Positions 25,376 to 32,192 of a stretch of DNA of 44,649 bases are shown one piece after another. The stretch is from NCBI GenBank assembly GCA_036489765.1, contig DASXFE010000071.1, forward strand, positions 1-44,649, given 5' to 3'. Each line of letters starts with the position of its first letter. Within the stretch, counting starts at the first letter, position 1. Origin of the DNA: DATARH01 sp036489765. GTDB lineage: Bacteria > Pseudomonadota > Alphaproteobacteria > ATCC43930 > CGMCC-115725. A program made the position numbers and the translations under genes. Below the pieces are notes generated by a model. The model saw only the letters and a program-made list of their open reading frames with translations. It was not told the origin of the DNA and made no database searches.

Positions 25376-26248
25376 TCAGCGCTTGGCGGCGCGCTCGAAA
25401 GCGATCGTGGCAGCGCGGCGCGCCAATACGCCCGACACCTTGACGCGGTATTCGATCGTGCCGCGCTTGTCGCTGATCGGCTTCGCGGCGGCCTGCGCCG
25501 CGGTGTCGAGCTTGGCGAGGGTGGCCTCGTCGAGCTTGTGCCCGATCAGCGCCTTTGCCGCGTCCTCGACGATCACCGTCGTCGGCGCCACCGCGCCGAG
25601 CACGACCCGCGCGTCGGTGCAGGTGCCGCCGCCGTCGAGCGTGACGTTGACGCCGCAGCCGACGACCGCGATGTCCATCTCGGTGCGTGGGATAAAGCGC
25701 AGATAGGCATCGCACTGATGAGCTTTGGGCTTCGGGATGTGGAATTCAATGATGAATTCGCCCTTTTGCAGCGAGGTGCGGCCCGGGCCGACGCAGATCG
25801 CTTCGACCAGCGCCTCGCGGCGGGCGCCGTTGGGCCCGGCGATGACGCAGGTGGCGCGCGACGCGATCACCGCCGGCACGCTGTCGGCCGCAGGCGAGGC
25901 GTTGCACAGATTGCCGGCAAGCGAGCAACGGCCCTGGATCTGCTGCGAGCCGATCAGGTCCATCCCCTCGACGATGCCGGGGTAATCATGTTCGAACTCG
26001 TGGTTGTCGCTGATCATGACGCCTGGGGTGGCGGCGCCGATGATCCACATGCCGCCCTCCTGGCGCATGCCGATGAGGCCGGGAATCCGCTTCGTGTCGA
26101 CGATCAGCTCGGGTTTCAGCCGGCCCGAGCGCAGCTGCACCAGCAGGTCGGTGCCGCCGGACATGATCTTCGCAAGGCCGGACGCGCTCGCCAGCGCGGC
26201 GGCGGCTTCATCGATCGTGGTGGGTGCCGCGAAATTGACCCTGGGCAT
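25376..26248 (-). CDS. Molybdenum hydroxylase FAD-binding medium subunit
   Basis: The 290-residue FAD subunit begins MPRVNFAAPTTIDEAAAAL. It has the isoalloxazine-binding motifs AKIMSGGTDLL (residues ~26-36) and SLAGNLCNASPAADSVP (~109-125). It accepts electrons from the small subunit and hands them to NAD+, quinone or oxygen. Of the three it is the promoter-proximal gene, so the operon order is medium-small-large, the same as in CO dehydrogenase-like clusters, although the large-subunit active-site loop differs. Its start faces arfB across a 236-base divergent gap, the likely place of the operon promoter. I see no clear regulator binding site there. Confidence 0.92.
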   Translation of the reverse strand: MPRVNFAAPTTIDEAAAALASASGLAKIMSGGTDLLVQLRSGRLKPELIVDTKRIPGLIGMRQEGGMWIIGAATPGVMISDNHEFEHDYPGIVEGMDLIGSQQIQGRCSLAGNLCNASPAADSVPAVIASRATCVIAGPNGARREALVEAICVGPGRTSLQKGEFIIEFHIPKPKAHQCDAYLRFIPRTEMDIAVVGCGVNVTLDGGGTCTDARVVLGAVAPTTVIVEDAAKALIGHKLDEATLAKLDTAAQAAAKPISDKRGTIEYRVKVSGVLARRAATIAFERAAKR

Positions 26249-26484
26249 GTTCGCTCCTGAATATTCAGCTCACACCGCCGCTCCCCCACTGCGTTGTGCA
26301 GGTCGAGGCCGGCCGATGGTGCACGAAACTGGCTTACACTACCATGACCGGGCCCGTGAAGTGCTAATCGCGGGGGCCGGAACTGCACTTGCCCGTTGCT
26401 CGTACCAATATAGGCGAGATGACGGAAGGCAAGGGCTCTACCGTTATATTCCGCTGTTCCCAACGGCGATTGCAGGTGACGAAG

Positions 26485-26910
26485 ATGATAGCGATTACCG
26501 ACGATTGGGGCATCGACGGGCGCGAGATCTCCGAGACCTTCATTCACGGCACGGGCCACGGCGGCCAGAACATCAACAAGGTGTCGAGCACGGCGCAGTT
26601 GCGTTTCGACGTGCGCCGCTCGCACTCGCTGCCCGACGACGTGCGGGCGCGGCTCGAACGGACGATGAAGTCGCGGATCAGCCATGACGGGTTTCTGGTG
26701 ATCACCGCGCGGCGTTACCGCTCGCAGATGGCGAACCGGCAGGATGCGCGCGACCGGCTCGTCGCGATGATCCGCCGCGCCGCGGCCCCGCAGCGCCCGC
26801 GCCGGCCGACCTTCCCGCCCGGCGTCTCGCTCGAGGAGCGGCTGCACGCCAAGGCCCACCGCGCCGAGATCAAGCGGGAACGTCGGCCGCCTGAAGGTGA
26901 CGAACCGTAA
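26485..26910 (+). CDS. arfB: Alternative ribosome-rescue factor ArfB (peptidyl-tRNA hydrolase-like)
   Basis: ArfB hydrolyses peptidyl-tRNA on stalled ribosomes. The chosen ATG 26485 (MIAITDDWGIDGREISETF) gives 141 residues, the family size. The catalytic GGQ is in GTGHGGQNINKVSS (residues ~24-37), where E. coli has GAGGQHVNKTS. A basic C-terminal tail (RPRRPTFPPGV...KAHRAEIKRERRP) would fill the mRNA entry channel. A longer frame from 26389 adds residues without family character. The last 41 bases overlap convergently the end of the DUF488 gene on the other strand, so the tail sequence is constrained by both. The gene is divergent from the molybdenum hydroxylase operon. Confidence 0.92.
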   Translation: MIAITDDWGIDGREISETFIHGTGHGGQNINKVSSTAQLRFDVRRSHSLPDDVRARLERTMKSRISHDGFLVITARRYRSQMANRQDARDRLVAMIRRAAAPQRPRRPTFPPGVSLEERLHAKAHRAEIKRERRPPEGDEP

Positions 26911-27322
26911 ACCCGTGCCGCTCGGCGAGGATCTCGGCGACGCGCGAGCGGTGGCAGACGTGAGGGTCAGCCTCGTAGCAGATGAGGCAACAGGTCGCCT
27001 CCGCAGCGGTCGCCGCAGCCTGCTGTAGCGCGACCTCCGCCTCCGCGGTCGCAAGCTTGTCCTCGACGATCCGCCAGAACCGGTCCCACTCGCGCTTGTG
27101 ATTGGCCTCGCGCCCCTCGGGCGGCGTACCGAGCGCCTTCAACCCGACATACCGCATGCCCGCCGCCTCGACCGCCGCCGCAAGCTGGTTCTTCGAAAAC
27201 CCCGGCCGCCGAGAAATCGGCCGATCCCGCACATCGATCAGGATTTTCACCCCGGCGGCGACGAGGGCCGAGACGACATCAAGCTGCCGCGCCTTCTCAT
27301 ACCCGATCGTGAAGAGGTCCAT
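26870..27322 (-). CDS. DUF488-family protein
   Basis: ATG 27322 (MDLFTIGYEKA) is preferred because GGAG lies just upstream; a TTG frame to 27331 adds only three residues. The 150-residue product has the DUF488 pattern: FTIGYE at the start, ILIDVRDRPISRRPGFSK, YVGLKALGTP, and the C-terminal LICYEADPHVCHR with two cysteines and a histidine. The family has no proven biochemical role that I can name; these residues suggest metal or cofactor binding. Its 3' end overlaps convergently the end of arfB by 41 bases, an unusual layout that could let the two transcripts interfere. No partner gene is evident. Confidence 0.85.
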   Translation of the reverse strand: MDLFTIGYEKARQLDVVSALVAAGVKILIDVRDRPISRRPGFSKNQLAAAVEAAGMRYVGLKALGTPPEGREANHKREWDRFWRIVEDKLATAEAEVALQQAAATAAEATCCLICYEADPHVCHRSRVAEILAERHGFTVRHLQAADVPA

Positions 27323-27400
27323 TAACTCCAATCCAAAACCCCGAGGTCATTCCGGAGCCGGCGCAGCCGAAATTCGAAACCCAGGAATCGGCATCTGCCC

Positions 27401-27490
27401 CTACTGGGCAATCACACCGAGCTTGTCCGCCCCGTCGGGATTATCCTTCTCGATCAAGCCGACCTTCCAGTCCCGCCACCACTTCTTGGT
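27401..27490 (-). pseudogene. GIY-YIG endonuclease C-terminal remnant
   Basis: The minus strand encodes TKKWWRDWKVGLIEKDNPDG and a short tail, ending at TAG 27401-27403. A W..WK..LIE..NP..RDL pattern is the typical end of small GIY-YIG nucleases of the UvrC-N/YhbQ class. The upstream GIY and YIG motifs are not found before the DUF488 or enolase-superfamily genes, and no start codon fits, so this is a truncated relic. A lone repeat arm (GGTCATTCCGG, near 27350) lies between it and DUF488, a possible site of a past rearrangement. Confidence 0.5.
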
Positions 27491-27534
27491 CTGCCTTCTC
27501 CCGCGAGATCGCGGCGGTCGGGTGCTCGTGCTCT

Positions 27535-28701
27535 CTACGAGACCCGATACTTCTCCACCGCTCCACGATCGAGCTCGATCCCCAATCCCGGGCGCTCCGG
27601 CAGCTTCACGGTCCCGTCGCTCTCCAGCTTCAGCCCTTCCGTCAACAGCTCGTCACGCAGCCCATTGGGGTTCTGGTCCCACTCCAACGCCAACGCGTTC
27701 GGGATCGACGCGGCGTAGTGGAGCGAGGCGATCAAGAGCACGGCGCCGGCAAAGGCGTGCGGGGCGATCATGCGGTGGTGCGCCTGGGCAAACGCGGCGA
27801 TGCGCTTCCCCTCGGAGAACCCGCCGCTCCACGCGACATCGAGCTGCACGATATCGACCGCGCCCCGCGTCACCAGCTCGCGGAAGCCGTAGAGCCCCGT
27901 CTCGGTCTCGTAGCCGGCGATCGGCGTCGTCAGCGCATCGGCGACGCGGGCGCTGCCGTCGATGTCGTCGGTCGCGACCGGCTCCTCGATCCAGTACAGG
28001 TCGTAGGGTTCGAGCTCGCGCCCCATCCGGATCGCGAAATCGGGGCTCCAGGCGCAATTGACGTCGACCATCAGCTTGGCCTGCGGCCCCAGCGCCTTCC
28101 GCACCGCGGCGACGCGGGCGATATCGACCTCAGGCTCGACCTCGCAAACCTCCGCCATATTGGCCAGATGGCGCAGATGCGACCCGGTAGAGGGGTTGCG
28201 GCCGATCTTCATCTTCATGCCGCGGAAGCCGCGGGCGCGATAGCTCTCCGCCTCGCCGGCAACGCCGTCGACCCCCTTCCCTTCCTGATAGAACCCGCCG
28301 CTCGCATAAGCCTCGACCCGGTCGCGCGACGCGCCGAGGAGCTTGTAGACCGGCATCTTGGCGACCTTGCCGGCGATGTCCCAGAGCGCGATGTCGATCC
28401 CGCTGATCGCGTTCATGACGACGCCGCGGCGCCCGTATTGCCGGGTACGGGCAAACATGAGCTGCCACAGCCCCTCGATCAGCGTCGGGTCGCGACCGAG
28501 GAGCAGCGGCTTCAGGTCTTTCTCGATGACCGTCGCCGTCGCCCCGCCGCCGAGTCCGCTCTCGCCGATGCCGACGATGCCGTCATCGGTCTCGACCTCG
28601 ACGATGAGCGCCCCGCGCCGCGCCTGCATCCCGCCCGCGCTGCCGTAGGGCGGCTCGCATTTGTAGGACAGCGCGATCGTACGGATGTCTTTGATCTTCA
28701 T
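27535..28701 (-). CDS. Mandelate racemase/muconate lactonising enzyme family protein
   Basis: ATG 28701 (MKIKDIRTIALSYKCEPPYGSAGG) gives 388 residues; the longer frame to 28857 reads through a repeat. This enolase-superfamily enzyme has the KxK base motif in GMKMKIG. Three acidic magnesium ligands lie in LMVDVNCAWS, YWIEEPVA and GYETETGLYG, and a His base in MIAPHAF. The KxK/His pair is typical of the mandelate racemase group, which abstracts a proton next to a carboxylate, commonly to dehydrate a sugar acid. The actual substrate is open (D-galactonate, D-arabinonate, L-fuconate or similar). RidA lies upstream on the same strand, with a palindromic repeat between them. No regulator or transporter is close. 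Confidence 0.88.
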   Translation of the reverse strand: MKIKDIRTIALSYKCEPPYGSAGGMQARRGALIVEVETDDGIVGIGESGLGGGATATVIEKDLKPLLLGRDPTLIEGLWQLMFARTRQYGRRGVVMNAISGIDIALWDIAGKVAKMPVYKLLGASRDRVEAYASGGFYQEGKGVDGVAGEAESYRARGFRGMKMKIGRNPSTGSHLRHLANMAEVCEVEPEVDIARVAAVRKALGPQAKLMVDVNCAWSPDFAIRMGRELEPYDLYWIEEPVATDDIDGSARVADALTTPIAGYETETGLYGFRELVTRGAVDIVQLDVAWSGGFSEGKRIAAFAQAHHRMIAPHAFAGAVLLIASLHYAASIPNALALEWDQNPNGLRDELLTEGLKLESDGTVKLPERPGLGIELDRGAVEKYRVS

Positions 28702-28732
28702 AGGCCCGTTCCTCTGCCGTATCCATGTTTGT

Positions 28733-28815
28733 CGCGTCACCCCCGCGAAGGCGGGGGTCCAGGGGCAACCGCTCCGTCGCTCGCTCTGGATTCCCGCTTT
28801 CGCGGGAATGAGGAC
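28733..28815. repeat. Double-hairpin intergenic repeat upstream of the enolase-superfamily gene
   Basis: One hairpin is CCCCCGC-GAAG-GCGGGGG (28740-28757), the other ATTCCCGC-TTTC-GCGGGAAT (28790-28809), with GTCCAGGGGCAACCGC between them. This dispersed family (GCGAAGGCGGGGGTCC and ATTCCCGCTTTCGCGGGAAT) is common in alphaproteobacterial genomes. It separates the ridA stop from the next start on the same strand. A diverged relative lies at 3021-3122. Confidence 0.8.
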
Positions 28816-28826
28816 GAAGCGAAGCG

Positions 28827-29228
28827 CTACTCCCCAATCACCGCCATCAGGTCGCATTGCACCTGCATCGGCGGGGTGAAGTCACCGCTGGCGACGGTGT
28901 GGCGGGCCGGGCGGGAATGCTCGTCGGGGAACATCTCGACCCAGTATTTGTTGAGGATCGGACGCAGCGCCCGGTCGGTGATCCACACCGTCATCTTGAC
29001 GATGTCATCGGTCGTGCCGCCGGCCGTCTCGATAACCCGGCGCACATTGGCAAACATCGCAGCGCATTGCGCGTCGAGGTCTTCGGGCACCTTGCCGGTC
29101 GCCGGATCGGCGCCCGAGATCGCGCCCGAGACTACGAACGGCCCTTTCCGCGACGCGCTCGGGATCGGATTGACATGCCGCGCCCCGGCGACATCCACGC
29201 TCTGCCGCTTCGCCACGATTTCCTCCAC
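28827..29228 (-). CDS. RidA/YER057c/UK114 family protein
   Basis: The 133-residue protein has the RidA fold: GPFVVSGAISGADPATGKVPEDLDAQ near residues 29-54, an alpha-helix with MFANVRRVIETAGG, and the final RPARHTVASGDF element with the substrate-binding Arg. RidA enzymes hydrolyse reactive enamines/imines formed by PLP enzymes and keep the cell free of 2-aminoacrylate damage; some members act in catabolic operons on other imines. It is the upstream gene of a probable two-gene unit with the enolase-superfamily gene, which would suit an imine or enol intermediate. The neighbouring nucleotidyltransferase-HEPN gene is on the same strand upstream. Confidence 0.88.
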   Translation of the reverse strand: MEEIVAKRQSVDVAGARHVNPIPSASRKGPFVVSGAISGADPATGKVPEDLDAQCAAMFANVRRVIETAGGTTDDIVKMTVWITDRALRPILNKYWVEMFPDEHSRPARHTVASGDFTPPMQVQCDLMAVIGE

Positions 29229-29279
29229 TCGGCCGTTGCGGCGGCGATGATACGGAGCGGCCGGTGGCGGAGCAACTTG

Positions 29280-30020
29280 CTAAGGTTCGTCGGCAGGCTC
29301 CTGTGCCTCTGCAAGGTCGAGCAGCGCGGCGACGGCCTCAAGAGCCTCCGCGACCTCCTCCGGGTCGGGCGACGGCCCCGGGACATCGGGATAGCGGCTG
29401 CCGATATACCACTTGCCGACCGCATTCAGCGGGAACGGCAGGCCCACTGCCGACGGCCAATGGGCGTGGGCCAGCTTGGCCAGCTCCTCGATCTCGTGCG
29501 ATTTGAACAGCTCCTGGTCCGCGGCGGCCAACAGGCCCTTGAGCAGTTTTTCCAGTACCTGCTGGACGTGAAAGGCGGCCCCGTCGATCAAGTTTGCCGG
29601 TAGTGCGAGCCGCGCAAGCGACAGGTCTTCGTGCGCCTTCCGAAACCAGGTCCGCGCTTCCTGCCAGGGTCCATACTCGCTCACTTCGCCCCCTATCTCC
29701 ACCTCGCGCGCATAGAGCGTGATCCCTTCGCGCAATGCCGTCGCTGGAAGCGATGCTCGCGCCTGCGCTCGCGTCCTGAAGACGGATGCCCTCCAAGGAA
29801 GAATGTCGGCGGTGCCCCGATAGCCGGCCCGCGACTTCGAGACCGACTCCCCGGACAAGCGTTCAGTCGGCGTGTCGTCGTCGACGACGACCATGAGATC
29901 GATGTCGCTGTCCGGCCCCGCGTCGCCTCGGGCCTGCGAACCGAACAGGATCACGCGCTGCGGGTTGAAATGCGCGACGATCGAATCGAGCAATTCTTTC
30001 GGGACGGGATGCGCTGACAC
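29280..30020 (-). CDS. Fused nucleotidyltransferase-HEPN domain protein
   Basis: The start is GTG 30018-30020: AGGAGGTGAGGCC just upstream is a near-perfect ribosome-binding site, while the longer frames to 30041 and 30056 have none. The 246-residue chain joins two domains usually encoded by separate genes. The N-terminal MNT-type nucleotidyltransferase has GSQARGD (27-33) and SDIDLMVV, with catalytic Asp39, Asp41 and probably Asp72 (GTADIL). The C-terminal HEPN-like four-helix domain (from about residue 120, WFRKAHEDLSLARLAL) includes VQQVLEKLLKGLLAA. The combination is typical of toxin-antitoxin or tRNA-metabolism pairs. A clear RX4-6H RNase motif is not visible, so the HEPN part may be non-catalytic. 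It is back-to-back with the dehydrogenase gene (53-base gap). Confidence 0.82.
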   Translation of the reverse strand: MSAHPVPKELLDSIVAHFNPQRVILFGSQARGDAGPDSDIDLMVVVDDDTPTERLSGESVSKSRAGYRGTADILPWRASVFRTRAQARASLPATALREGITLYAREVEIGGEVSEYGPWQEARTWFRKAHEDLSLARLALPANLIDGAAFHVQQVLEKLLKGLLAAADQELFKSHEIEELAKLAHAHWPSAVGLPFPLNAVGKWYIGSRYPDVPGPSPDPEEVAEALEAVAALLDLAEAQEPADEP

Positions 30021-30073
30021 GGCCTCACCTCCTCGTGCCATGATACATGAGAACACCCGAGGACGGAGGCAAC

Positions 30074-30973
30074 ATGACCGGGGCAGAGGCGACGATCGCG
30101 ATCATCGGGCTGGGGGCGATCGGGCGGCCGATGGCCGAGCGGATCGCCGCCGTAGGGCTGCCCATCGTCGTCTGCGATGTGCGCGATGCGGCGGTTGCAG
30201 GCTTGCCGGATGCGGTGGTGCGCGCGGCGTCGCCGGAGGATGCGGCGAACCAGGCCGATATCGTGCTCGCGTGCCTGCCTTCGATCGACTCGCACCGGAA
30301 GGCGCTGCTCGCCTCGGACGGCGCGATCCACGGCAGCCGGGCGCGGGTCTATATCCATACCGGCACCACAGGGTCGGCCCTCGTCAACGAACTCGCCGGG
30401 GCCTTCGGTGCGAAGGGCGTCGCGACACTCGATGCGCCGATGACCGGCGGTGTGCCGCGCGCCCGGGCGGGAACGCTGACTGTGATGGCCTCGGGGCCGC
30501 AGGCGGCGTTTGCCGCGGCCGAGCCGTTCCTTAAGGCGTATGCCTCGACGATCGTCTATCTCGGCGAGCAGCTCGGGGCGGCACAGGTCATGAAGCTGAT
30601 CAACAACATGCTGTCGGCCGCCAACCTCGCGGTCGCGTCGGAGGCGATGGTGCTCGGCGCCAAGGCCGGGCTCGATCCCGAGCAGATGATCGCCGTGCTC
30701 AACGCCGGCACCGGGCAGAACAGCGCTACCCTGACAAAGATACCCGACCATGTGCTGACCCGCGGGTTCGACTATGGCGGGGCGATGTACATCACCGACA
30801 AGGACCTTTCCGCCTTCGCCGAAGAAGCCGAGGCGCTCGAGATGCCGATCCCGCTCGGCGATGCGGTGCGGCGCCTCTATCGCGAGGCGGCCGCTGCCAA
30901 GACCGACGACATCACCACGGTCGCCCGCTATTTCGAGCGGATTGCCGGCGTGGAGATGCCAAAGACGCGGTAG
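30074..30973 (+). CDS. 3-hydroxyisobutyrate dehydrogenase-family NAD(P) oxidoreductase
   Basis: ATG 30074 follows GGAGGCAAC, a good ribosome-binding site. The 299-residue enzyme has the Rossmann start IIGLGAIGRPMAE (residues 10-22), the substrate-binding TGGVPRARAGTLTVM (124-138) and the catalytic Lys174 in QVMKLINN. Family members are dehydrogenases for 3-hydroxyisobutyrate, tartronate semialdehyde, 6-phosphogluconate-like acids or imines. The actual substrate is unknown. It is divergent from the nucleotidyltransferase-HEPN gene and convergent with an exported protein gene. Confidence 0.9.
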   Translation: MTGAEATIAIIGLGAIGRPMAERIAAVGLPIVVCDVRDAAVAGLPDAVVRAASPEDAANQADIVLACLPSIDSHRKALLASDGAIHGSRARVYIHTGTTGSALVNELAGAFGAKGVATLDAPMTGGVPRARAGTLTVMASGPQAAFAAAEPFLKAYASTIVYLGEQLGAAQVMKLINNMLSAANLAVASEAMVLGAKAGLDPEQMIAVLNAGTGQNSATLTKIPDHVLTRGFDYGGAMYITDKDLSAFAEEAEALEMPIPLGDAVRRLYREAAAAKTDDITTVARYFERIAGVEMPKTR

Positions 30974-30976
30974 CGC

Positions 30977-31654
30977 CTAGAACTGCCCCTTCTTCAGCCG
31001 AAATACGTCCGGGTTCTGCGGGTCGAGGACATAGGAGAGGCTGAGCACGATCGTCTGCGTCGGCGGCTCGTGCTGGCCGTTCTTGACCGCGCCGGGCACG
31101 GTGCGGTTGACCAGGGTCAACAATGTCGCGTGCTTCTGGGCGTCGGCGCCCTCGAACACCACGATCGTCCCGTCCTTGGTGGCGGCATTGGTGTGGACCG
31201 AGGCCGCCTCGTAGCCTGACGAGACGAACAGGTCGCGAAGCTGGTTCGCGGCGGCGACGACCTCGTCCGGCTTTACCTTGGGATCGACCGGAGTGCCCCA
31301 GATCACATTGACCTGGATCAGCTTTTTCGTCGCGAACCCGAAGATGTACGAGACCCGGGCCTCCCCTGCGCCCTGGATCAGGTTGGCCACGGTAATCGAC
31401 AGGACGTCGGTGCGCTCGCTGGCGTTCTCCTCGGCCTGGATCTTGTCCGGCGTGATGTTGAAATCCTTGCGGATCGCCGCCTTGACCTCGTTCTGGTCCA
31501 TGCCCCAATGCGCGCCGCGGAAGCCCTGGAGCTGCAGCGGCGGAGCCGTTTGCGAGGCCGGGGGCGCTGCCGGCGGGGTTTGGGCCGCCGGGGCCGCGCC
31601 GAATGCCGCGCCACCGGCCAAGAGCAGCACCAGGGCAAAGATCGCGCGCTTCAT
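30977..31654 (-). CDS. Exported protein of unknown function with Ala/Pro/Gln linker
   Basis: The 225-residue protein has a signal peptide (MKRAIFALVLLLAGGAAFGA) and a low-complexity linker of Pro, Ala and Gln (residues 21-44). The body starts QGFRGAHWGMDQNEVKAAI, a pattern seen in many uncharacterised periplasmic proteins where a Trp-Gly-Met loop precedes a helix. I recognise no enzyme motif. Its ATG overlaps by four bases the stop of the upstream cupredoxin gene (ATGA), which indicates coupled translation and a joint function in the periplasm, possibly with metal or redox chemistry. The C-terminal stop is close to the dehydrogenase stop on the other strand (3 bases), so the two genes are tightly convergent. 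Confidence 0.75.
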   Translation of the reverse strand: MKRAIFALVLLLAGGAAFGAAPAAQTPPAAPPASQTAPPLQLQGFRGAHWGMDQNEVKAAIRKDFNITPDKIQAEENASERTDVLSITVANLIQGAGEARVSYIFGFATKKLIQVNVIWGTPVDPKVKPDEVVAAANQLRDLFVSSGYEAASVHTNAATKDGTIVVFEGADAQKHATLLTLVNRTVPGAVKNGQHEPPTQTIVLSLSYVLDPQNPDVFRLKKGQF

Positions 31655-32052
31655 TTAATCGTTATCCCCCCCGTCATCCCGGCCCAATCATGATCGGAGC
31701 AGATCAGCGGAAATCGCCCCGGCTTCGTCGCGACGAAATAGAGGTCGCTCTGCCGGCCCGGCTGCACCACAATTTCGGTGTGGTCGGCATTGAGCGGCCG
31801 CTGGTCCCGCATCGTAATCGCGGCGAAGAATTCGGGCGCGTGAAATTCGTGTGTCTCCTTGCCGCGATTGACCAGGTGCAGGCGATACGGCACGCCGATG
31901 TGAAACTGGAGCTGGGCGGGAGAGAATTTGTATTCGGTGGTGATCTCGTCGATCTGCTTTGCGTGGGCCCAATCGGGGTTGGCCCCCATCGCCGGCATCG
32001 CCGTCAAGGCCGCCAGCAAACCGGCCGCGGCGAAAATCGCCCTGAACGCCAT
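31651..32052 (-). CDS. Exported cupredoxin-like copper protein
   Basis: The 133-residue precursor has a signal peptide (MAFRAIFAAAGLLAALTAMPAMG). A small beta-sandwich follows, with likely type-1 copper ligands His68 or His71 (ETHEFHAPEF), Cys118, His121 and Met126 (CSDHDWAGMTG). Cupredoxins shuttle single electrons in the periplasm or bind copper. The order His...Cys-x2-His-x4-Met fits a mononuclear site, though the second half matches plain copper-binding proteins as well. It is the upstream gene of a two-gene unit with the exported protein at 30977-31654, joined by an ATGA overlap. It diverges from manC with 140 bases between the starts. Confidence 0.82.
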   Translation of the reverse strand: MAFRAIFAAAGLLAALTAMPAMGANPDWAHAKQIDEITTEYKFSPAQLQFHIGVPYRLHLVNRGKETHEFHAPEFFAAITMRDQRPLNADHTEIVVQPGRQSDLYFVATKPGRFPLICSDHDWAGMTGGITIK

Positions 32053-32192
32053 TCGATCCTGCCTCTTTTGCGCCGGATGAATGCCGCATCTTTGGCCGGC
32101 CGCGCAAGCGCGGCGCCTTCCAGGTTTTGACCACTCTCATTATGTTGATCGCAACCTCTTCGGTTACGGCCGCTCAGTATCGGGAATTCCAG

